Assembly (NCBI GenBank): GCA_041287495.1 | Contig: JBEULE010000018.1 | Location: forward strand, 1 to 7,173 | Length of the DNA: 7,173 bases | Direction of reading: 5' to 3' | From: JAOABC01 sp041287495 | GTDB taxonomy: Bacteria; Aquificota; Aquificia; Aquificales; Hydrogenothermaceae | Shown here: positions 1 to 6,312 of the stretch, in pieces | Position numbering within the stretch: position 1 is the first letter of the stretch | Layout: every line of letters starts with the position of its first letter | Translations under genes and position numbers: made by a program | The notes under the pieces: generated by a model | What the model saw: the letters and a program-made list of their open reading frames with translations, nothing else | Databases searched by the model: none | Told to the model about the DNA's origin: nothing

Positions 1-17
1 GGCACAGGTCTGTTCTT

Positions 18-416
18 TTATAGACAACCTTTAAAGAATCCGGCTTTTGGTTTTGGTGATATTTTATATTCTTTAACCTCTATAACAGGTAAATCTCCTT
101 CTTTACCTACTATTTTTCCACTTACATCTATATTACCACCAAATCCTTCATCAAGCTCGTACATATAGATATTTTTTGGAGCTACAGCGTAGAATGTGTT
201 TTCCGTTACATCGTATACAACATATCCAGTTTTAGCTGCTTCAGCCGGTGGGCAGGATGATAAAAGTTCAAAGCTTCCTGTTTCCTTTGCTTTTTCTGCA
301 CAGGATTTTGCAGTTATTATAGCACTTGAAAGGTCTACATCTTCTCCAACATTTTCAGCAAAAGAGCTAAAAGTTAAAGATGTTACTGCCATTAAAGATA
401 AAATCAACTTTTTCAT
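18..416 (-). CDS. Small secreted protein with C-terminal P-K-A-G-x3-G-C-L tail, function unknown
   Basis: A 132-residue protein of no family I can name. A Sec signal peptide (M-K-K, hydrophobic core, probable cleavage after S-F-A at 18-20) sends it to the periplasm. The mature part has an acidic N-terminus, two cysteines (Cys39 and Cys55) that could form a disulfide, and a beta-rich region (about 64-118). The stretch V-S-G-K-I-V with I-E-V-K there hints at an OB-like barrel. The last ten residues, P-K-A-G-F-F-K-G-C-L, match the end of the rhodanese-like protein at seven positions, with Cys131 next to last. The gene follows gamma by 12 nt, and its GGAGG overlaps the gamma stop codon, so it is co-expressed with the enzyme. 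It could be a substrate-carrier or small accessory subunit; this is inferred from the tail and location. Seventeen bases remain to the window edge, with nothing recognisable. Confidence 0.85.
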   Translation of the reverse strand: MKKLILSLMAVTSLTFSSFAENVGEDVDLSSAIITAKSCAEKAKETGSFELLSSCPPAEAAKTGYVVYDVTENTFYAVAPKNIYMYELDEGFGGNIDVSGKIVGKEGDLPVIEVKEYKISPKPKAGFFKGCL

Positions 417-428
417 GATACCAACCTC

Positions 429-1529
429 CTACTTTAATGTCTTCATATAAGCTACTATATCATTAATATCTTGCTCTGATAGATGAGCAAATGATGGCAT
501 TTTAGAAATTTTTCTACCTTTTTCATCTTTTGTGTACCATGTATACATCTCGTTATTTGGATATGCACCGTTTTTGTCTGGTTGTTGGGATTTGTCATAA
601 TGTCTATTTATATTGAGATTTCTTATAATAACCGCAGATGGATTTATTATTGATTCTTTCAGATAAACAGGATTGGAGTAGCCACCTATTTTAGATAGGT
701 TAGGAGCCAAATCAGGTAAAGCATTATTTTGGTCTGCATAGTTATGACAACCATTACAACCATTCTGAGCCATTAATTCTTTTCCTCTATTTGGGTCTCC
801 AATGTTACCGTATCCCCAAGATAAGTAAGATATATAAGCTTTATCAGGGTTTATACCTTCTATTTTTAAGAACTTCCATCTTGATATATTCTTTTTCCCG
901 CCCCTATTCAAACTATCTCCATCCCAAACAGCAAAAGCAACTGGTATTATTCCGGATTTTAAATCTGCCGGTTTAACAGATTTTCTAAATACAGCTGTGT
1001 ACTCTTTTTTATCTTTGTCATAATCCATAGTGAGAGAGAATGTGTTTTCCTTATTCTCAGTTAAAGATCCAAAAGCTTCTGAAATAAAAGATTTAACATA
1101 ATCCCTATTTTCTACCATCTTTCTTAGATAAACTACAACAGGATTACCCTCATTTCCCATACCTATGTATGGTAAGGTTTTTCCTCTTCCATAGGAAACA
1201 GGAAATTGGACAGATATACCATCTGCGTATTTATCAGTAGTTAACGTAGGTTGAACAGATAAGGTATCATCTTTCCATTTGATAACTATATATAGATCTT
1301 TTCCTGTATATACAGAACCTACTTGAAGTTCATTTATATCAGCATTTTTAGCATTTTTATCATTTAGCTTAACAGTAACCTGTGGATAGATATCTACCTT
1401 TTTAAACTCTACATTAGATGGATCAAACTTAGAAACTTTTTTAACAGTGATAATTTCATCTTCAAAACTGTCAGCTAAGGTTGTAGCTACTACTCCTACA
1501 ATACCTATCGTAAGCAGCTTAAATTTCAT
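429..1529 (-). CDS. Haem-containing gamma subunit: ethylbenzene-dehydrogenase-type haem b domain fused to cytochrome c
   Basis: Secreted electron-transfer subunit of 366 residues. A Sec-type signal occupies about residues 1-19. Residues about 25-240 look like the EB_dh/DMSO-reductase-like haem b domain found in EbdC, DdhC, SerC and NxrC. In EbdC the haem b ligands are Met and Lys; here Met124 (I-G-M-G) and a Lys in R-G-G-K-K-N-I-S (Lys212 or Lys213) are the likely equivalents, followed by the typical S-R-W. Residues about 245-366 form a class I cytochrome c: C258-N-G-C261-H262 binds haem c, and Met344 in K-M-P-S-F is the probable distal ligand. SerC and EbdC lack this added domain, so the subunit may deliver electrons to or from the respiratory chain without a separate small cytochrome. 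It starts at ATG 1529, six bases after GGAGG, and ends 12 nt before the next gene. Confidence 0.88.
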   Translation of the reverse strand: MKFKLLTIGIVGVVATTLADSFEDEIITVKKVSKFDPSNVEFKKVDIYPQVTVKLNDKNAKNADINELQVGSVYTGKDLYIVIKWKDDTLSVQPTLTTDKYADGISVQFPVSYGRGKTLPYIGMGNEGNPVVVYLRKMVENRDYVKSFISEAFGSLTENKENTFSLTMDYDKDKKEYTAVFRKSVKPADLKSGIIPVAFAVWDGDSLNRGGKKNISRWKFLKIEGINPDKAYISYLSWGYGNIGDPNRGKELMAQNGCNGCHNYADQNNALPDLAPNLSKIGGYSNPVYLKESIINPSAVIIRNLNINRHYDKSQQPDKNGAYPNNEMYTWYTKDEKGRKISKMPSFAHLSEQDINDIVAYMKTLK

Positions 1530-1556
1530 CTATAACCTCCTTAATATTCAATTTTT

Positions 1557-1578
1557 AAAAAGGGGCTTTTAGCCCCTT
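1557..1578 (-). terminator. Terminator-like hairpin between the beta and gamma genes
   Basis: On the minus strand AAGGGGCT, a loop AAA, then AGCCCCTT form a perfect 8-bp stem. It runs into a T tract of five, of which two bases lie in the stem, five bases after the beta stop codon. The U tract is short and interrupted by A residues, so termination is probably partial. Gamma has its own strong ribosome binding site just beyond. Likely roles are lowering gamma and downstream expression relative to alpha and beta, or protecting a processed mRNA end. On the plus strand the stem has no useful T tract. Confidence 0.7.
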
Positions 1579-1583
1579 ACCTA

Positions 1584-2735
1584 TTAATGTTGACTACTTT
1601 TTGTTTCTTCTTTCTGAGGAAGAATTTTCTCATGGAATGTGTAATCTTTTATCTCTACCCTCTGAGTGTTTGCACCTTGCAAGTATCTCTGGTCTATAAC
1701 TTTAAAGAACTCTGTTCCTTTAAGTTTTTTATCTACTAATCCTTGGTAGTAGTTATTATCTAATCTGAACATATCTCTGTGGGAGTACGCAATTAGGATA
1801 TCCATAAGTTCAGACTCTTCTCCTCTAGCTCTTTTCTCTTGTTCTCTTTTTAGAGTTTCAAGGGCCTGATGGACTTCTTTACCAAACAGAAGTTCAAGAT
1901 ACTCAATAGGTGTTCTCCTTGAGCCTTCTATAGGTTCCATGTTTTCATCAAATTTTGGTGGTTCAAAGAGAGGTGGGACATAGTAAACATTTGGCTGTGT
2001 TCCAAAGTCTGGTCTTAGAGGTAAAGCAACTTTATATTTATGGACAAGTTTGTATACTTGGCCTTCTTCGTCATCTAAAAATCCAACGAATCTTATTCTT
2101 CCTACACATTGATGGGCACAAGCCGGAGGAAGACCTCTTTCAACCCTTGGGAAACAGAATATACATTTTTCTGATTTTGATATCTTAGGGTTAAAGTATA
2201 TCTTTTTGTAAGGACATCCAGCTATACAGTATCTGTATCCTTGACATCTTTCAAGATCAACTAAAACTATACCATCCTGTTCTCTTTTGAATATTGCTTC
2301 CCTTGGGCAGGCTGCAAGACAACCAGGATTTGAACAGTGATTACATATCCTAGGTATATAGAAGAAGTAAGAGTTTGGATATTCACCACCACCTACATCT
2401 TCATCCCAGTTTGGTCCCCATTCCAGCTTATCTGTATTTGCATGAAGTAGAGACCCGTTAAATAGTTCATCATGGTTGTAATCCCAAGGAACACCATAAT
2501 CCAATACCATATCTGGAATAATTCCATCTCTAAGATTACCATTTTCATCAAATCCACCACCTGCTTCCATCCAATCTCTCGGATATCCATGCCCAGGATG
2601 GGTTTCAACATTATTCCAATACATATACTCTCTTCCGTTTCTGTTTGTCCATTGTGTTTTACATGCTACTGTACATGTTTGGCAACCTATACATTTATTT
2701 AAATCCATTACCATTGCAAGTTGTCTTTTTGACAT
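1584..2735 (-). CDS. Iron-sulfur beta subunit (NarH/SerB/EbdB type) with four clusters
   Basis: Electron-transfer subunit of 383 residues. Four cysteine groups are visible: C15, C18, C21, C25; C131, C134, C139, C143; C164, C170, C174; and C191, C194, C206, C210. The third group reads C-x-x-Y-x-x-C, with Tyr167 where a fourth cysteine would be, matching the Trp/Tyr position that gives NarH-type subunits one [3Fe-4S] cluster beside three [4Fe-4S]. The stretches C-P-Y-K-K-I-Y-F-N and S-E-K-C-I-F-C are close to NarH. There is no signal peptide or membrane segment, so it presumably crosses the membrane bound to the Tat-targeted alpha subunit, as is known for this enzyme class. It is somewhat longer than SerB or EbdB (about 330-350), with a charged C-terminal extension after about residue 330. 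It starts 14 nt after alpha, with AAGGAGG seven bases before ATG 2735. A terminator-like hairpin follows its stop. Confidence 0.94.
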   Translation of the reverse strand: MSKRQLAMVMDLNKCIGCQTCTVACKTQWTNRNGREYMYWNNVETHPGHGYPRDWMEAGGGFDENGNLRDGIIPDMVLDYGVPWDYNHDELFNGSLLHANTDKLEWGPNWDEDVGGGEYPNSYFFYIPRICNHCSNPGCLAACPREAIFKREQDGIVLVDLERCQGYRYCIAGCPYKKIYFNPKISKSEKCIFCFPRVERGLPPACAHQCVGRIRFVGFLDDEEGQVYKLVHKYKVALPLRPDFGTQPNVYYVPPLFEPPKFDENMEPIEGSRRTPIEYLELLFGKEVHQALETLKREQEKRARGEESELMDILIAYSHRDMFRLDNNYYQGLVDKKLKGTEFFKVIDQRYLQGANTQRVEIKDYTFHEKILPQKEETKSSQH

Positions 2736-2749
2736 TTAACAACCTCCTT

Positions 2750-5638
2750 CTATACTTTTTCTATATCTACAGATGTTTCATAAGCGTGCTGGTTTCCGTC
2801 CCAGTTTCCACCAAATTTGAGATGTCCCCAACCATCGGAAAGCTCGAGTAAGTTAAGAGGAGAAGCAACTACTTCGTTATGTCCTTTTCTTCCTTTATAG
2901 AAGAAAGGTTCCCATCCATGTTCAAGTATTACGGCATCTTTCGGACAAGATGGATAAATCTTTGCCATAACATAAAATTCACCAAGAGAGTTATAAACTC
3001 TTACTTCATCGCCATCTTTTATTCCTTTTTTCTTAGCTATCTCTGGATTTATCATTAGATAAGGTTTTCCTCTTTGAAGTCTAAGTAAAAGTGTTGAAGT
3101 TTTGTATGTTGAGTGGATGGACCATCTTGCGTGAGGAGTCATAAGAACAAACGGGTATTTTCTTGGTCTGATTGGTTCTTTAGCAGTTGGAACATTAGCA
3201 CCTTCCTGTATCCATAGATCATCATCTACATAGTAAGTAATTCTTCCAGACAAAGTTTCAAATCTTTCATAAAGGTAGAGGTTGTTTTCAAATACGTTAT
3301 AAGGTTTGTCTGGATAGAGAGGGGAAGACTTTCCAGCCTTTTCATTAAGGACAAGATATCCACCTCTTTTAAACATAGATTCAATAGTGTTTGGTTTAAA
3401 TTGGTCTGTACTTTCAAGAGCTATTTCTACCGCATCTTTATCAGTTCTCAACTGACCATTGATTGTGTATTCTTCAACGAGTGTATCAAGGTCCCTGTAT
3501 CCAGTTTTTGAAAATTCAGGGTCCGGTATCTTAATATACTTTTGGTCTCCTGTTTCTTTGTATTTCTTCATAGCTATCTCTTGTATCTTTTCAACAATCA
3601 TAGTACATATTTCCCATTCAGATTTAGCTTCACCAACAGGCTTTAAATTTGCCGGTGGATGGGCAAGATTGGCAAATCTGTGATAACCTGGATTAGTTCT
3701 TATATCCCAAACTTCATAGTGAGATTTTGCTGGAAGAAGTATATCTGCATAGTTTGCAAAATCAGACATTCTGAAATCAACGTAAGCTATAAATTTAGCT
3801 TTCTCTAAGAAAACCTTCTTGTAAGAACTACCTTTATTCCTTCTAAATCTTGCATCTGCAAAAAGTAAGAATGTTTGTACATTATTCCAGTAAGATTTTC
3901 CTTTACCTACTCCTTTATCACCTTCAGATTTAGATAACATCTCTTGAACTTTCTTTTTGTAATCTTCCTTAGACATTCCCATAACTTGTTTAAATGTATC
4001 TTCTTCATAGAGCTTATCAAAATCCTGCATCATATTTCCAAGGACAAACTCACTTACAAAACCAGAAGCAAACCTTTCCCTGTATTTGCCTCCAAATCCT
4101 GATATTTTTGCAAGACCGCTTATAGACCACTCATTTTCAGAGTTAAATCCACCGTAAGGTCCTAGTCTTCCACACAGAGGAGTTATAGAAGCTATAGCTC
4201 TCTGGGCTAACATACCATTGAAGTATTTACCTATTGTAAATCCCATAGATAGTGTAACAACTTTTGGAAGTGCTATATCTTTTGCAAGTTGTTCCACAAT
4301 TTTTGGATGGACATTAGTAAGTTTAAACACTTTTTCGGCAGCAAATTTCTGGGCTTCTGCTTTAACAAGTTCAAAAACGGGAGTAACTTTTACTTTAGAA
4401 CCATCTTTTAATCTAACTTCATAAACTCCCTCTAAAGCTGGGTCAATATCCCATCCTATGTCTTTAAGTCTCAATGTTTTAATAGGATTTCCTTCTGAGC
4501 CTGGCATTATTGTAAATTTACCATTTTTAAGGTTGTAGGATAGGAATACCTCATGTTCTTCAAAATGTTTTCCTTGAGCCTTTTCCTCCATGTTATGGAA
4601 AATTTCTTTATCGAAAGAAGGGTCATTAATATCAATATCAGATAGTCTTAGAAGTTTTTTATTATCAAGTCTTACTAAGAAAGGAAGATCTGTAAATACC
4701 TTAATAAAGTTAGGTTTATACAACTTCTTCTGTATTATTTCGTTTATTATTGCCATAGCCAAAAAGCCATCATATCCTGCTCTCACAGGAACCCATAGGT
4801 CAGCACTTTTACAGGTTGCATTATAGTCTGGAGTTATAACTATAACTTTTGAACCGTTATACTTTCCTTCCCATACATAGTGAGCATCTGGAATCCTTGA
4901 TTTATTAGGATCCTGACCCCACCATATCTGAACATTTGCTGTATATACAAAGTCGTAAGTAAAACCTATATTACCTTCACCGTAAACAAGTGATACCCCC
5001 GGAAACATATCACCAACGTAGGAAGCTATATAAGGTCTAACAGCACCGAGCAATGTTCCAAGTCTTTTTCCGGAAGCAGCCCTTGCTTCTGTAAGCATTC
5101 CTGCTCCAACGTGTATATAGTTACCTTGAGGACCTACAGTTAGCATAGTTTCGTATATTTTTGTTGCAACTTCTGTGATAGCCTCATCCCAAGATATTCT
5201 CTTCCATTTTCCTTCTCCTCTTTCTCCAACTCTCTTCATTGGATAGAGGATTCTGTCTTTTTCATACATAATTTGAGAGTGTTGAACACCTTTATTACAA
5301 CCCCTTGGGTTTGCATCTGGAATTTTAGGATTTAAAAGTGGATAGTTAGCAGATTGATTCTCCCTTGTAACTATACCATTTTGAACCCATACATCCCAAG
5401 CACAGTTTCCTTGACAGTTTACACAGTGATAAGCCGTCCCATGTTCCTCTTTCTGTCCATATGTATATGCAAACTCTTTTCTATACATATTCTCAATATA
5501 AGAACTATTTGGATAAGATGATCTTGGATCTTCAATTATCATAGCATTACTTTTAGCAAATGCTTCAGAGGTGCCAACAGAAGTTGCTACACCTGCAGCT
5601 GATACAGCTTTTAAAAAATCTCTCCTTGATATTGCCAT
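2750..5638 (-). CDS. Type II DMSO-reductase-family molybdopterin oxidoreductase, catalytic alpha subunit (Tat-exported)
   Basis: Catalytic subunit, 962 residues from ATG 5638, carrying Mo-bis(pterin guanine dinucleotide) and one Fe-S cluster. A Tat signal S-R-R-D-F-L-K (residues 4-10) and a hydrophobic stretch ending near A-F-A (26-28) predict export of the folded enzyme. The cluster motif H71-x3-C75-x3-C79-x34-C114 matches the His-ligated cluster of NarG-type enzymes; an extra Cys72 beside the His would also allow a C-x2-C-x3-C pattern. Asp210 in G-D-M-F-P-G is a candidate for the family's Asp ligand to Mo. The C-terminal pterin-binding domain (about 820-962) has R-W-S-I-H-S-T, R-L-Q-R-G and H-G-W-E, typical of the selenate reductase / dimethylsulfide dehydrogenase / ethylbenzene dehydrogenase branch. 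The length is close to those enzymes (about 900-980) and well short of NarG or NxrA (above 1100). The substrate is not readable; neighbours suggest a sulfur or selenium species, but nitrogen or chlorine oxyanions remain possible. Confidence 0.93.
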   Translation of the reverse strand: MAISRRDFLKAVSAAGVATSVGTSEAFAKSNAMIIEDPRSSYPNSSYIENMYRKEFAYTYGQKEEHGTAYHCVNCQGNCAWDVWVQNGIVTRENQSANYPLLNPKIPDANPRGCNKGVQHSQIMYEKDRILYPMKRVGERGEGKWKRISWDEAITEVATKIYETMLTVGPQGNYIHVGAGMLTEARAASGKRLGTLLGAVRPYIASYVGDMFPGVSLVYGEGNIGFTYDFVYTANVQIWWGQDPNKSRIPDAHYVWEGKYNGSKVIVITPDYNATCKSADLWVPVRAGYDGFLAMAIINEIIQKKLYKPNFIKVFTDLPFLVRLDNKKLLRLSDIDINDPSFDKEIFHNMEEKAQGKHFEEHEVFLSYNLKNGKFTIMPGSEGNPIKTLRLKDIGWDIDPALEGVYEVRLKDGSKVKVTPVFELVKAEAQKFAAEKVFKLTNVHPKIVEQLAKDIALPKVVTLSMGFTIGKYFNGMLAQRAIASITPLCGRLGPYGGFNSENEWSISGLAKISGFGGKYRERFASGFVSEFVLGNMMQDFDKLYEEDTFKQVMGMSKEDYKKKVQEMLSKSEGDKGVGKGKSYWNNVQTFLLFADARFRRNKGSSYKKVFLEKAKFIAYVDFRMSDFANYADILLPAKSHYEVWDIRTNPGYHRFANLAHPPANLKPVGEAKSEWEICTMIVEKIQEIAMKKYKETGDQKYIKIPDPEFSKTGYRDLDTLVEEYTINGQLRTDKDAVEIALESTDQFKPNTIESMFKRGGYLVLNEKAGKSSPLYPDKPYNVFENNLYLYERFETLSGRITYYVDDDLWIQEGANVPTAKEPIRPRKYPFVLMTPHARWSIHSTYKTSTLLLRLQRGKPYLMINPEIAKKKGIKDGDEVRVYNSLGEFYVMAKIYPSCPKDAVILEHGWEPFFYKGRKGHNEVVASPLNLLELSDGWGHLKFGGNWDGNQHAYETSVDIEKV

Positions 5639-5644
5639 CACTTT

Positions 5645-5650
5645 ACCTCC
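5645..5650 (-). promoter_or_regulatory. Ribosome binding site of the alpha-subunit gene
   Basis: GGAGGT precedes another GTG-ATG pair, GTG at 5641 and ATG at 5638. Spacing from GGAGG is 4 nt to GTG and 7 nt to ATG, so ATG 5638 is the better start. The choice changes the protein by one residue only. Confidence 0.72.
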
Positions 5651-5668
5651 AGGTTATTTTCTATTGTT

Positions 5669-6160
5669 TTATAAACAACCACCACCGCCACCTGCTTTAG
5701 GTGGAGTATATTCTCCTGACTCATCAGGTAAACCTGCATCCTGCCATGCTTTCATGCCACCTGCAAGGTTCTGAACATTTGTAAACTTCTGGGCACATTT
5801 CTTAAATATCTCCGGGTTTCCATCTGTTGATACTATAACAGTATAAGCATAAGGATTTATCCTTTTAAGAGCTTCTTGTAAGTTTTCAGTTGTCATTTTT
5901 GATTCATCACAATTAGGAAATGGTAAAGCTCCAGGTATTCTTGAGTCTTCATATCCACCTACTTCATCAGAAGAAGTAAGCTCCCTCACATCAACTATCT
6001 GAACTTTCAATTTAGGATTTGAAAGTTTTTTATAAAGTTCCTCTGCTGTGATAGGTATATTTTTTTGAAGTTCTATCTGTTTTTTACCTAAGCTTATAAG
6101 ATAAACGGCCAATATAGCTATTATTACTATATATACAGCTCTCTCTACCTTTGGATTCAT
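5669..6160 (-). CDS. Membrane-anchored rhodanese-fold protein lacking the catalytic Cys, with a Gly5-Cys-Leu C-terminal arm
   Basis: Single-domain rhodanese-like protein of 163 residues from ATG 6160 (164 from GTG 6163). An N-terminal hydrophobic helix at about 8-24 looks like an uncleaved signal anchor, placing the domain in the periplasm (inferred). The fold is shown by V-D-V-R-E (56-60), the R-I-P-G-A stretch (about 74-78) and A-G-G-M-K-A-W followed by A-G-L-P (133-145). Where active rhodaneses have the loop C-x-x-G-x-R, this has S-T-D-G-N-P (111-116): catalytic Cys is Ser111 and the loop Arg is Pro116, so ordinary sulfurtransferase activity is unlikely. Cysteines remain at 84, 122 and 162. 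After the fold comes a short linker and the tail P-K-A-G-G-G-G-G-C-L, with Cys162 next to last. The final P-K-A-G-x3-G-C-L is shared with the small secreted protein at the operon's end. A sulfur-carrier role for the arm is inference. Confidence 0.9.
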   Translation of the reverse strand: MNPKVERAVYIVIIAILAVYLISLGKKQIELQKNIPITAEELYKKLSNPKLKVQIVDVRELTSSDEVGGYEDSRIPGALPFPNCDESKMTTENLQEALKRINPYAYTVIVSTDGNPEIFKKCAQKFTNVQNLAGGMKAWQDAGLPDESGEYTPPKAGGGGGCL

Positions 6161-6297
6161 CACTGATTACCTCCTTGTGTAGCAGAAACCTGGGATGCTT
6201 TTTTCTCGAGCTCCCCAATCTGCTTATTCATTCCAACAGCAGATACTATCAAGACGATTATCGCTATCCAAAATAAAACTCTCTCTATCATACTCAT
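6160..6297 (-). CDS. Small single-pass membrane protein (45 aa), function unknown
   Basis: A short gene fills what would otherwise be a gap between the transporter and the rhodanese-like gene. It starts at ATG 6297 behind a GAGGTGG ribosome binding site and stops with TGA at 6162-6160, sharing one base with the ATG of the next gene (TGATG), so the two are probably translationally coupled. The product has a short charged N-terminus (E5, R6), one hydrophobic helix at about residues 7-23, then a polar tail with K25, E29, E31, K32 and K33, ending G-G-N-Q. Its helix and flanks resemble the N-terminal anchor of the next protein: 9 of 29 ungapped positions (5-33 against 6-34) are identical, including the leading E-R. 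The near-terminal Gly-Gly is partly imposed by the embedded ribosome binding site. No family is recognised. A small membrane partner of the rhodanese-like protein or transporter is a guess. Confidence 0.72.
   Translation of the reverse strand: MSMIERVLFWIAIIVLIVSAVGMNKQIGELEKKASQVSATQGGNQ
6169..6176 (-). promoter_or_regulatory. Ribosome binding site of the rhodanese-like gene, inside the upstream gene
   Basis: AAGGAGGT lies within the last codons of the 45-aa gene. Two adjacent start codons follow, GTG at 6163 and ATG at 6160. The gap from GGAGG is 6 nt to GTG and 9 nt to ATG, so both are possible. ATG is preferred because it is the stronger codon and overlaps the upstream TGA by one base, a typical coupling arrangement. 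Confidence 0.7.
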
Positions 6298-6303
6298 ATT
6301 TAT

Positions 6304-6310
6304 CCACCTC
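6304..6310 (-). promoter_or_regulatory. Ribosome binding site of the small membrane gene
   Basis: GAGGTGG on the minus strand lies six bases before the ATG at 6297, in the 15-nt gap after the transporter's stop codon. It is the main support for translation of the very short reading frame that follows. Confidence 0.65.
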
Positions 6311-6312
6311 TA

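Noticed and set aside
1..17. Possible start of an operon-end terminator after the last gene (ACAG/CTGT)
   Set aside because: Only a four-base stem is visible and the window ends; nothing can be supported.
2393..2851. Open frames of 60-80 codons on both strands overlapping the beta gene and the end of alpha
   Set aside because: They are out-of-frame shadows of strongly supported genes, with hydrophobic low-information products and no ribosome binding sites.
2750..5638. Naming the alpha subunit as nitrate reductase (NarG) or selenate reductase (SerA)
   Set aside because: Length and C-terminal motifs favour the shorter type II branch, but substrate-specific residues cannot be judged by eye, so no gene symbol is given.
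5664..5678. Inverted repeat TTGTTT-TAT-AAACAA across the rhodanese-like gene's stop codon
   Set aside because: Six-base, almost all A/T stem without a T tract; expected by chance in AT-rich sequence.
5571..5774. Plus-strand frame with a proline run
   Set aside because: The prolines are the reverse reading of the glycine codons in the rhodanese-like tail; the minus-strand frame is the gene.
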